From Pseudohoeflea suaedae (GTDB lineage: Bacteria; Pseudomonadota; Alphaproteobacteria; Rhizobiales; Rhizobiaceae): a stretch of 64,000 nt of DNA. This document shows positions 35,924 through 43,941 of this stretch, piece by piece. The position numbers and the translations under genes are program-made. Numbering within the stretch: the first letter of the stretch is position 1; every line of letters starts with the position of its first letter. Where the stretch lies: positions 992,001-1,056,000 of the forward strand of contig NZ_SMSI01000001.1 in assembly GCF_004354915.1 (NCBI RefSeq). The letters are read 5' to 3'. The notes under the pieces were generated by a model that ran no database searches, was not told the DNA's origin, and saw nothing but the letters and a program-made list of their open reading frames with translations.

Positions 35924-37237
35924 CTATGCCGCCGGCGAATAGCGGGCTGCCTGCTTGAAATCGGGCGTCCATTTGATGAGTGACCGGTCGCTGCCTTCGA
36001 TACCCTCGAAGACGGTGCGTCCGACGAGGTCGTTGAGAATGACGGCGCTGCGCCAGGCGGCCATCGACAGTTGCGGATCTATGACGCCGTAGGAGCGGCT
36101 GCCGTGATTGAGCCCGTAGATCGGGTTGTTATCGGGGCCGTTCCATCGAACACGATAGTTTTCTCCAAGCGCCAGTGCACCGTCGGGCTCGAAATTCAGC
36201 CGGTCTGCAAGCCCGTTCAGGCAGGCGGGCGCGGCTGGTCCGTAGCCGGTTGCGAGAACGATGATGTCGGCGTCGAGCATTTCCTCATCGCCTTCGATAT
36301 TTCGCATGACGATCGACTGGCTGGCTCCGTTTCGCAGCTTCTTGACGACGGTGCGTCCCGGATGAAGATCGACGTCCCTCCGCCCTTCCAGATGTTGTCT
36401 CCGGTAGAGCAGGCGGTAGATTTCGTCGGCGGTGGCGCTCGTCAGCCCGTCGCTTGCGAATTTTTGCGATGCCAGCGCTCTCGACTGCGCCTCCGGTCCC
36501 AGCGTCCGGTAGGCGTTCAGATAGTTCGGCGTGAAGAACTGGTCGACGAGGCCGCCCTCCTGCAGCGTCCAGAAGCCGTCGCGGCGGCTGATCCAGTTGA
36601 TCGCCGCCGGCCTTTGCGCGCCCTCCTGCTGCATCAGGTGAAGCAGGATTTCGGCGCCGGACTGCCCGCCGCCGATAACGGCAACGCGCTTTCCTCCGGT
36701 TTCGGGGCGCATCTTCAGATAGTTGCCGGCATGGAAACACGCATTGTCCGTGGAAATGCCGTCCGGGATGACCGGCGCTCGGCCGGTTCCGATGGCGAGG
36801 GCGCGGGAGGTCGCATCCGGCCGGTCGCCAAACCGCAGCCGGAACCGATCTCCGTCGAAGGTGACCTCCTCCACGTCCGCGCCGAGATGTGCGGAACCGA
36901 TGCCTTCTGCCGCCCAGGCGAGATAGGCGCTGAATTCCTGCCGCGATGCGGTCTCGAAGCGCGCCGCCATGAAGTCGAAGAACAGGCCTTTCTCGACCAG
37001 ATAGTTCAGGAAGCTCCAGCGGCTCGTCGGACGAACCGGCGTGACGAGGTCCTTGAGCGGCGACGTCTGCAGGATGGCGTCGGAAAAACACAGGCCCGGA
37101 TGCCAGGCGAACGTCTGCTGGCGCTCGAAAAAGGCGGCGGAAACTGTCTCGATGCCATCGGCCAGCGCGGCGAGGCTGAGGTTGAAGGGACCAAGGCCTA
37201 TGCCCGCGAGATCAAACACTTGTTGCTCATGTGTCAT
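35924..37237 (-). CDS. iucD: L-lysine N6-monooxygenase-like enzyme (IucD/RhbE/SidA family), siderophore biosynthesis
   Basis: The 437-residue flavoenzyme has the FAD motif 'GIGLGPFNLSLAAL' near the N-terminus, the NADPH motif 'VIGGGQSGAEI' in the middle and the C-terminal 'ATGYG' motif. The ATG at 37237 overlaps the stop of the MFS gene by 4 bp; the frame extends further upstream without a plausible start. It hydroxylates the side-chain amine of lysine (or a short diamine) to begin hydroxamate formation. The acetyltransferase and two IucA/IucC synthetases lie in the divergent operon. Confidence 0.88.
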   Translation of the reverse strand: MTHEQQVFDLAGIGLGPFNLSLAALADGIETVSAAFFERQQTFAWHPGLCFSDAILQTSPLKDLVTPVRPTSRWSFLNYLVEKGLFFDFMAARFETASRQEFSAYLAWAAEGIGSAHLGADVEEVTFDGDRFRLRFGDRPDATSRALAIGTGRAPVIPDGISTDNACFHAGNYLKMRPETGGKRVAVIGGGQSGAEILLHLMQQEGAQRPAAINWISRRDGFWTLQEGGLVDQFFTPNYLNAYRTLGPEAQSRALASQKFASDGLTSATADEIYRLLYRRQHLEGRRDVDLHPGRTVVKKLRNGASQSIVMRNIEGDEEMLDADIIVLATGYGPAAPACLNGLADRLNFEPDGALALGENYRVRWNGPDNNPIYGLNHGSRSYGVIDPQLSMAAWRSAVILNDLVGRTVFEGIEGSDRSLIKWTPDFKQAARYSPAA

Positions 37238-38352
37238 GTTGCTGTTTTCCTCGTCGAAGTGAGCATCAGAGCGACCGACGCCATAAGGGCGGCGGACAGG
37301 GTGAGCGAGAAGGAAGGCCCGGCATGAAGGCCGGCGGAGCCCGCAAGCGCACCAAGCGCGAGGCCGGCCGTCGAAGCCGTGGCATTCCACGCGGCACGGC
37401 TGAAACCATGCTCAGGCGCAGCGCTGAGCACGGTGAAGAGGTTGCAGGTCAGAAGCATCGCGCTGGCGGCGCCGATGACGGCGGACAGGCCGACAACGAT
37501 GGCGGGCAAGGGCAGTGCGGCGACGACGAGCAGGGCGGCTCCGCCCGCGAGCGCTGCGAGGCGGAGGGCTGCCGGACCGGCCTTTGCGGTCAGGTAACGT
37601 TGCGCCACAACAAGTCCGAGATTGGCTGCCGCCAGCGACAGGCCGGCAATGCTCGCGGCAGTCAGATTGCTCGTCCCCGGCTGGGCGGCGAGAAGCGGTG
37701 CAAGCGAAACATGCGTGACGCCCAGGCTGGCCTGTACTGTCAATGGCAGGATCAGGGCGTGGAAATCCGGCCGCGACAATCCTGCTCTGCGCGGCTGAGC
37801 CTCGGTCCGACGGGGGCGTTCCGAAAACAGGCTCCACATTGCCCCGGCAATGGCGGGAAGGATCGGCAAGACGATATGAAGCGCCGCCAGCGGTCCGACC
37901 GCAATGGCGCTCGCCGCACGACCCATGCCGCCGAAGGATTGGGTCCTGGCAAGCTGCGCGCGACCCTCGCCTCGGCGGGCGAGACTGCCGATCTGTGCGT
38001 GCACGAGAAGCGTTGCAGCGGCGAGACCCTGGCTGAGCCGCAGCACCAGGAGGGCAAGGAGGGCCAGGGCCGGCGGGGCCGGCAGTAACAGGAGCGCCGC
38101 AAGCCCCAACGAACACAGGATCATGACGAGAAGGGAAGGTCTCGTCAGGTCCGAGTTGCCGAAGACGCCAATCAGCGGAATCGCCAACGCGGCCGCCGCC
38201 ATTCCGAACGCAACGACGGTGCCGACGGCCGATTGAGACAGGCCGAGGCGATCCGCGATCAGCGGCAGCATGGCCATGAGGGCCGTCTGTTGGAATGCGT
38301 GACCGACCAGGGCCGGACCGAGTGATGCTTTCATGGGAAGGGAGAAATTCAT
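37234..38352 (-). CDS. MFS transporter, putative siderophore exporter
   Basis: The 372-residue protein has eleven or twelve hydrophobic segments rich in Ala and Leu and little soluble sequence. It is the first gene of the minus-strand siderophore operon, overlaps the monooxygenase by 4 bp, and starts 28 bp from a TGA-N9-TCA box. MFS exporters are common in aerobactin-type loci, so export of the finished siderophore is the likely role, by context only. Confidence 0.78.
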   Translation of the reverse strand: MNFSLPMKASLGPALVGHAFQQTALMAMLPLIADRLGLSQSAVGTVVAFGMAAAALAIPLIGVFGNSDLTRPSLLVMILCSLGLAALLLLPAPPALALLALLVLRLSQGLAAATLLVHAQIGSLARRGEGRAQLARTQSFGGMGRAASAIAVGPLAALHIVLPILPAIAGAMWSLFSERPRRTEAQPRRAGLSRPDFHALILPLTVQASLGVTHVSLAPLLAAQPGTSNLTAASIAGLSLAAANLGLVVAQRYLTAKAGPAALRLAALAGGAALLVVAALPLPAIVVGLSAVIGAASAMLLTCNLFTVLSAAPEHGFSRAAWNATASTAGLALGALAGSAGLHAGPSFSLTLSAALMASVALMLTSTRKTAT

Positions 38353-38380
38353 AGCTGCGACTTCACGTCAAGAAAAAACT

Positions 38381-38395
38381 TGACTCTAATCCTCA
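38381..38395. promoter_or_regulatory. Iron-responsive operator (RirA-type TGA-N9-TCA box) in the iucA/MFS divergent promoter
   Basis: TGA-CTCTAATCC-TCA matches the rhizobial IRO consensus. It overlaps a likely promoter of the iucA operon (TTGACT at 38380-38385 and TATAAT or TAATTT at 38400-38407). A separate perfect palindrome, GTCAAG-N6-CTTGAC, lies at 38367-38384. Under iron-rich conditions RirA would cover the -35 region. The consensus is established for rhizobia; binding here is inferred. Confidence 0.72.
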
Positions 38396-38439
38396 TGTTT
38401 ATAATTTGCCCGACGAGACCACCGGAGCAAGCCCTTGTC

Positions 38440-40080
38440 ATGGACGAAAAATCCGATCTTCCTTCCCTGAACGCCTTTCTCAATGCGGCTTTGCGCGAGG
38501 GTCTGCTCGCCGAGGCCCGGATGACGGACCGGCATCTGGAGTTCCGGCTTCCGGACGGGGAGCTTGCATGCGTAACCGTCTCGGCGCAGAGCCGTTTCCG
38601 CTGCCGTTTCTCTCATCCGGTGACGAGCGGCGGTATTCGGATCGGCGTGGCGGAATTGCTCGCGCGGCTGACCGCTGATGCCGATCCCGTCTTCGCCGCG
38701 CGTGTCGCCGACAGTGTGGCGACTGTGAGGGATATCGCCGACGCGGATGGTGAACCGGAGGGCTGGACGTTTGACGAAGCCGAGATGGCACTGCGTTTCG
38801 GTCACGTCCTTCATCCAAATCCGCGCAGCCGGGACGGGCTCACCGCCCGCGAGGCGTGGCGCTACGCACCGGAATCGGGCCGCTCCTTCGCCTTGTCCTG
38901 GTTCGCCGTCGAGCCCGGGTGCACGGCATCGGGTGGTGCCGCGACAGACGGGTTCAACCAACTCGCCATGGCGGACGGTATCCGCGTGCCCCATGGCCTC
39001 CAGGCCATGCCGGTTCATCCGTTACAGCTCGGGCGGTTCGACCGGAACCGCGCAGCGCTGGAGAGCTCCGGAGAACGCGGAATTATCCCGCTCGGAGAGG
39101 GGCGCGCAAACTGGCGGTCCACGGCCTCCATGCGGGCGGTTCACGCGTTCCATGCTCCCTACATGGTCAAGTTCTCTCTCAATATCCGTCTGACCAATTC
39201 GATACGGCTTCTGGCTCCGCGCGAGGTCCTGCGGGGCCTTCACGTTACCGACCTTCTCAAAAGCAGCATCGGTGACGAGATCGCCACGGCCTTTCCGAAG
39301 CTGACAGTCCTGACCGAACCGGCCTTCGTGGCGCTCAAGGGAGCGGAGGGCGCGGCAGTGGCGGAAACCATCGCCGTCTTGCGCGACAATCCGTTCCGTG
39401 ACGCAGGACAGGCCGGTCCCGTCATTCTTGCCGCACTCTGCGAGATGCCACGAGAGGGTGTCTCGCCGCTCGGCCGCATGATCCTGCGACTTGCGGGGCA
39501 AGGAGAACCGGGCCCGGTCGCGCGGCGCTGGTTCGCCGATTTCCTGGATAAGGCCATCCACCCGATCCTGGAAATGCGCGCCCGATGGGGGCTGCTCTTC
39601 GGGTCGCATCAACAGAACATGATGTTGCGGCTGAACGACGGCTGGCCGGATGGCGTGGTGATCCGCGACTGTCAGGGCACCGGACATCTCATCGGCTTTC
39701 ACGACCGTCTGGCCGCCATCTGCCCGGGTATCGGAGAGGGCGCGGAAAACATCCTCGACGCCGAGACCGGTGACAATCTCCTGACCTATTATGTGGTCGT
39801 CAATTCCGTGATGAACACGCTGGCCACGATCGCGCTGGACGGTCTGGCGGACGAGGCCGCGCTTTACGATGTGTGGCGTGCATTTCTCGAGCGCGCTGCC
39901 CGCGAGACCCCTGGCGATGCCGCCTTGTACCGAAAGCTGGTGGCCGAGCCGCGTCTCACCGCCAAGGCAAATTTCGCAACCTCCCTGTCCGGCGTCAATG
40001 AAGCCGATGGTGGTTCGGAGGCGCAGCTTGCCCAATTCATCGATCTTGAAAACCCTCTTGCGCGAAGCGAGGCCGCATGA
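38440..40080 (+). CDS. iucA: IucA/IucC-family siderophore synthetase (first; IucA/RhbC-like)
   Basis: The 546-residue enzyme is an NRPS-independent synthetase that joins citrate to an N-hydroxy-N-acyl amine with ATP. The family core is seen in 'MPVHPLQLGRF', 'RAVHAFHAPYMVKFSLNIRLTNSIR' and 'LFGSHQQNMML'. The ATG at 38440 is chosen because the promoter elements and operator lie at 38380-38407, and GGAG precedes it; an ATG at 38380 would overlap them. The acetyltransferase gene overlaps its stop by 4 bp. Confidence 0.88.
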   Translation: MDEKSDLPSLNAFLNAALREGLLAEARMTDRHLEFRLPDGELACVTVSAQSRFRCRFSHPVTSGGIRIGVAELLARLTADADPVFAARVADSVATVRDIADADGEPEGWTFDEAEMALRFGHVLHPNPRSRDGLTAREAWRYAPESGRSFALSWFAVEPGCTASGGAATDGFNQLAMADGIRVPHGLQAMPVHPLQLGRFDRNRAALESSGERGIIPLGEGRANWRSTASMRAVHAFHAPYMVKFSLNIRLTNSIRLLAPREVLRGLHVTDLLKSSIGDEIATAFPKLTVLTEPAFVALKGAEGAAVAETIAVLRDNPFRDAGQAGPVILAALCEMPREGVSPLGRMILRLAGQGEPGPVARRWFADFLDKAIHPILEMRARWGLLFGSHQQNMMLRLNDGWPDGVVIRDCQGTGHLIGFHDRLAAICPGIGEGAENILDAETGDNLLTYYVVVNSVMNTLATIALDGLADEAALYDVWRAFLERAARETPGDAALYRKLVAEPRLTAKANFATSLSGVNEADGGSEAQLAQFIDLENPLARSEAA

Positions 40081-40949
40081 CCGTCATTCATCCCGTTCCG
40101 GCCTTGTCGCCGATTGCCGAAATCTGGCGCGAGTTCGACAGGCGATTTGCCGAAACAGACGCGGAGCGCCTGACGATGCCGTGGCGGTCGCTCGACGAAC
40201 GGGGCATCGCGCCGCGCGATCTGCGATGCGGGTACCGGGAAGGCGATACATTTGTTGTCGAACGGGGCGGCTTCTACCAGTCGGCCGGCCTGTGGACCAA
40301 TCATTCCCCGGCATTCCATCTTGGAACGGAGCCAGTTCCCGGCCCCGACGGGCGCGATCATCCCCGTCGTCCGACAAAGCCTGAAGGGATCTTCTATGAC
40401 CGGTTCGACCGGGATGCGGGCGGTCGGGTCAGCTTTGAAGTGCTCGAGATCGATCGGCATCTGGGGTTGTTCCACAAATGGCAGAACGATCCGCGCGTGG
40501 CCCATTTCTGGGAAGAGGACAAGTCCGAAGCCGAACTTGCCGAATACCTCGCCATTCGCATCGCAAATCCGAGCGTGTTGCCGGTCGTCTCGAGTTTCGA
40601 TGGCGATCCGACGGGTTATCTCGAATTCTACTGGGGGCAGGAGGACCGGCTCGGGGCCTATTATGATGCCCATCCCTGGGACCGGGGCTGGCACGGACTG
40701 ATCGGAGAACGGAAACATCTCGGTCGCAAGAAGACATCGGCCTGGATTCGTTCGCTCAATCACTATCTCTTCCTCGACTGCCCGCTCACGGAAAAGATCG
40801 TAGGTGAGCCGCGCGCGGACAACGTCAAGCTGCTGAGCTACACCGAGCCGATGGGCTACCGGAAGGTGCGGGAGTTCGACTTTCCGCACAAGCGCGCGGC
40901 GCTGATGCATTGCGACCGCGACGTCTTCTTCCGGAAAGTCAGGTTCTGA
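40077..40949 (+). CDS. iucB: N6-hydroxylysine O-acetyltransferase-like protein (IucB/RhbD, GNAT fold)
   Basis: The 290-residue protein has an N-terminal domain of about 110 residues and a C-terminal GNAT fold with 'HKWQNDPRVAHFWEE', 'GYLEFYWGQEDRLGAYY' and 'DNVKLLSYTEPMGYRKVREF', as in hydroxylysine acetyltransferases of aerobactin pathways. It acetylates the hydroxylamine made by the monooxygenase, completing the hydroxamate. The ATG overlaps the previous stop. Confidence 0.88.
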   Translation: MTVIHPVPALSPIAEIWREFDRRFAETDAERLTMPWRSLDERGIAPRDLRCGYREGDTFVVERGGFYQSAGLWTNHSPAFHLGTEPVPGPDGRDHPRRPTKPEGIFYDRFDRDAGGRVSFEVLEIDRHLGLFHKWQNDPRVAHFWEEDKSEAELAEYLAIRIANPSVLPVVSSFDGDPTGYLEFYWGQEDRLGAYYDAHPWDRGWHGLIGERKHLGRKKTSAWIRSLNHYLFLDCPLTEKIVGEPRADNVKLLSYTEPMGYRKVREFDFPHKRAALMHCDRDVFFRKVRF

Positions 40950-40951
40950 CG

Positions 40952-42721
40952 ATGAACGATCCCGTCACCCTGGACCATTATTCGACCACCGGTCGCCGCT
41001 GGCTGGCCAAGACCATCAGCGAACTGGCCTGGGAAGGGGTCTTTGCAGCGACCGAAAACTGCCTCGAACTGGCGTCCGGCGTCGTCTACACCTATTCGTC
41101 GACGCGCAGGATCTGGGACAATCTCGACATAGAACCCGAAAGCCTGTTGCGTGACGGCAAAGTGCCCGACCCACTGCAATTCATCATCGATGCGCGCACC
41201 GAGATGGCGATGTCTCCGGCGACGGAAGCCATGTTCATCCGCGAAGTGAAGAACACGCTGCGTCAGGATTGCGCGATAGAGGCGCGCTGGGGCGGATTGA
41301 GTGCGAGCGAATTGGCCGCACTTCCGACCAACGAGCTTCATGCTGCGCTATGCGGTCATCCGAAAGCGGTCGCCAATAAGGGGCGCCTGGGCTGGGGTTT
41401 GGACGATCACGCCGCCTATGCGCCGGAAAATGCCGCACCGATCCGGCTGGAATGGCTGGCGCTCGATCGGACACATGTCGTCACCGGGCGCGGCGCCGCG
41501 ATCGAGGAAGGTGACCTGCTTCGATCCGCCATCGGCGCCGAGGAATTCGCTCGCCTCGAGAAAGCCGCCGGAGACGGCGACCGTGTCCTGATGCCGGTTC
41601 ACCCCTGGCAATGGGACAACTGCCTGGCGCAAAGTCTCGTTGCCGATCTCGCTGCGGGCCGGGCGCGCTATCTGGGCGCCTATGGGCCTGAATTCGTCGC
41701 AAGCCCCAGCCTGCGGACCTTGGTTCCGCGCGACGGCGGCCCTTACGAGGTGAAGCTGGCGCTGGCGATCCTCAATACCTCGGCCTGGCGCGGAATGCCC
41801 GGGAAATACATCGCCCAGGGCGCCGCCATTTCGGACTGGCTGGCCGGAATTCTGGCGGACGATCCGGTGACCGCCGCCCGCGTCACCGTTCAGCGTGAAG
41901 TGTTGGGTCTCTGGTGGAACGATCCGCTGATGGCGCAGGCACCCGACGCGCCCTATCGCTGGCACGAGACGCTGGGCGCGATCTGGCGGGAAACGGGTGA
42001 ATCGCGTCTGCCGGGACGACAGGTGCTGATGACTGCCGCATTGTTTCACGAAGGCGCGGACGGCCTGCCGCTCGCTGCCGCATTCGCGCAGAAGGCCGGA
42101 CTGTCCATCGAAGACTGGCTCAGGCGTCTGTTTTCGGTCAGCGTGCTGCCGCTGTGGCATATCCTGTGCAAATACGGGCTGGGCTTCATCGCGCATGGCC
42201 AGAACATCAATGTGGTGCTGGAGGGGCATGTGCCGGTGGGGATCACAGTGAAGGACTTCCAAGGCGATCTCGATCTCGTGGATCGGGATTTCCCGGAAAG
42301 CGACAGCCTGCCCGATGCGGCGCGGGCGATCCTTCCGCGCAAGCCGCCCGCCTATATCGTGCACAATATCCAGACCGCGCATTTCGTCACGGTTCTGCGT
42401 TTTCTCTCTGCGGGATTGGCGCGACGCTCGGTGATTGACGAGGCACGCTTCTACGCGGTTTTGCGCGACTGCCTGATGGCACATGCGGCCGCGCACCCGG
42501 ACCTGTCGGAGCGTTTCGCCCTGTTCGATCTTTTCAGTGCGGAAATGCCGCGCGTGGCGATCAATCGCGTTCGTTTCCAGATCGGTTATGAGGATTCGGC
42601 CAGTCGTCCCTTGCCCGCGCGGGGCGTCGATCTCGCCAATCCGCTGGCCGAACCCGACACCGACGATCTTCGGCATGCTGCCGGCTGCAATCACTCCGAC
42701 AAGGTATCCGCCGTCCAGTAG
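40952..42721 (+). CDS. iucC: IucA/IucC-family siderophore synthetase (second; IucC/RhbF-like)
   Basis: The 589-residue synthetase has 'MPVHPWQWDN', 'SLRTLVPRDGGPYEVKLALAILNTSAWRG' and 'LGFIAHGQNINVVLEG', the ATP- and citrate-binding parts of the family. It starts 2 bp after the acetyltransferase stop. It would attach the second hydroxamate arm to the citrate intermediate, completing an aerobactin-like molecule. Its end overlaps the end of the convergent siderophore-interacting protein gene by 31 bp. Confidence 0.9.
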   Translation: MNDPVTLDHYSTTGRRWLAKTISELAWEGVFAATENCLELASGVVYTYSSTRRIWDNLDIEPESLLRDGKVPDPLQFIIDARTEMAMSPATEAMFIREVKNTLRQDCAIEARWGGLSASELAALPTNELHAALCGHPKAVANKGRLGWGLDDHAAYAPENAAPIRLEWLALDRTHVVTGRGAAIEEGDLLRSAIGAEEFARLEKAAGDGDRVLMPVHPWQWDNCLAQSLVADLAAGRARYLGAYGPEFVASPSLRTLVPRDGGPYEVKLALAILNTSAWRGMPGKYIAQGAAISDWLAGILADDPVTAARVTVQREVLGLWWNDPLMAQAPDAPYRWHETLGAIWRETGESRLPGRQVLMTAALFHEGADGLPLAAAFAQKAGLSIEDWLRRLFSVSVLPLWHILCKYGLGFIAHGQNINVVLEGHVPVGITVKDFQGDLDLVDRDFPESDSLPDAARAILPRKPPAYIVHNIQTAHFVTVLRFLSAGLARRSVIDEARFYAVLRDCLMAHAAAHPDLSERFALFDLFSAEMPRVAINRVRFQIGYEDSASRPLPARGVDLANPLAEPDTDDLRHAAGCNHSDKVSAVQ

Positions 42722-43722
42722 GATGCCGCCCGCATCTCGGATTTCGACAGGCCCTTGCCCGACAGGATCGTCCGCGCGACCTTGACCTCGGACCGCTCGC
42801 CGGCGAACCAGACGAACCGATCGGTCTCGGGCAGCGCCAGGCTTTCCAATGGCTCGAGCAGCGACGTCCCGCTATCGCGCAGCAGCCAGTTCAATGTGAC
42901 GCCCGGCGGTTTCTCCAATTCCTGGAGGTCGCCCTTTCGACCGACCATTATTGTGGCGGAACCGCGCGTATCGTCAGGGCAGGCGGCAAGTATGCGGGCA
43001 ATGGCCGGCAGCGCGGTCTCGTCGCCGAAAAGCGCCAGCCAGCCTGCCTTCGGATACCATTCGCCGCCTGGCCCCATCAGCGCGACCGACATGCCCGGGC
43101 GCAGGGTTTCGCACCAGGCCGATACCCGTCCCCCCTCATGAATGAAGACATCGAATACGACGGTGCCGCTGTCCGGCTCGACCGAGCGTATCGTGTAAAC
43201 CGGGCGATGCCAGGCGGCGACGCCTCCCGGCCACTCGGTTCGGCCGTTCTCGCCAATCTCCGGCCATTGTCCTTCATGGTCTGCCGGCGGAAAGAGCAGC
43301 CGGAAGTGAAGCCCGGTCTCCGAGAAGCGCCTGAGCGCCGGATCGGCAAGCTCGACACGGAAATAGGACGGGGAAAGGCGCGCGCACGCGGTCACGGCGG
43401 CAAACGCGATATTGGCGGGTCGCGTGCCGACATCCTTCAGCGACCAGATCCGCTCGTCCTTCAGTCCGAAAACATCGAGATTTCCGTCGATGGTCTCCTG
43501 CAGCGTATGCAGCAGGGCGCGATCATGCGAACGGAGTGTGATCTGCACCCCCTCTGGGCTTGCTGTCAGTTGCACGTCACCGCGAGCGGTCGTCAGCGTC
43601 AGGCGCCGATCGGCGTCGCGCTCCACCGGGACGTCGAGATTGCGCCCCTTCTCCTCGAACAGCGCGAAAGCTTCGCTCGGCGCAAGCGCGAGAAGCGTGG
43701 TGGTCTGAAAGGGCTTTTCCAA
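42691..43722 (-). CDS. Siderophore-interacting protein, NADPH-dependent ferric-siderophore reductase (SIP/ViuB family)
   Basis: The 343-residue protein has an N-terminal DUF2218-like domain of about 95 residues and then a flavin-reductase fold. The FAD site is 'HRPVYTIRSV', followed by 'MGPGGEWYP' and 'FGDETALPAIARIL'; the NADPH side is in 'MVGRKGDLQEL' and 'VWFAGERSEV'. It reduces iron in the cytoplasm to release it from the imported siderophore. The promoter region has a TGA-N9-TCA box at 43825-43839. Confidence 0.9.
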   Translation of the reverse strand: MEKPFQTTTLLALAPSEAFALFEEKGRNLDVPVERDADRRLTLTTARGDVQLTASPEGVQITLRSHDRALLHTLQETIDGNLDVFGLKDERIWSLKDVGTRPANIAFAAVTACARLSPSYFRVELADPALRRFSETGLHFRLLFPPADHEGQWPEIGENGRTEWPGGVAAWHRPVYTIRSVEPDSGTVVFDVFIHEGGRVSAWCETLRPGMSVALMGPGGEWYPKAGWLALFGDETALPAIARILAACPDDTRGSATIMVGRKGDLQELEKPPGVTLNWLLRDSGTSLLEPLESLALPETDRFVWFAGERSEVKVARTILSGKGLSKSEMRAASYWTADTLSE

Positions 43723-43824
43723 ATGCGTATCGACCTTCCGTCTCTGAAAACACGGTCACGCGCACCTCTCAGGGCTTCCGATGGGAGCCGGTGTGCGCGG
43801 ATTGTGGCGAAATTACAACAATCA

Positions 43825-43839
43825 TGAGTGTAAAAGTCA
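43825..43839. promoter_or_regulatory. Iron-responsive operator, siderophore reductase side
   Basis: TGA-GTGTAAAAG-TCA matches the TGA-N9-TCA IRO consensus. It lies about 100 bp upstream of the reductase start (43722, minus strand) and 18 bp from a second box on the receptor side. The whole divergent region is AT-rich. Confidence 0.66.
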
Positions 43840-43856
43840 ACTTAAAGAATTAATCT

Positions 43857-43871
43857 TGACTATTCCACTCA
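43857..43871. promoter_or_regulatory. Iron-responsive operator, TonB receptor side
   Basis: TGA-CTATTCCAC-TCA is a second IRO-like box, 70 bp before the receptor ATG at 43942. It resembles the iucA box: both begin TTGACT and have the TCAT pattern at the far end. Together the two boxes would let RirA repress the reductase and the receptor genes when iron is plentiful. Confidence 0.66.
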
Positions 43872-43941
43872 TAAATATGTGAAAGAGAGGATGGAAATCA
43901 GGTCGGGCCTTGGGAAAGAGGTCGTCTTCAAGGGGGTCAAC

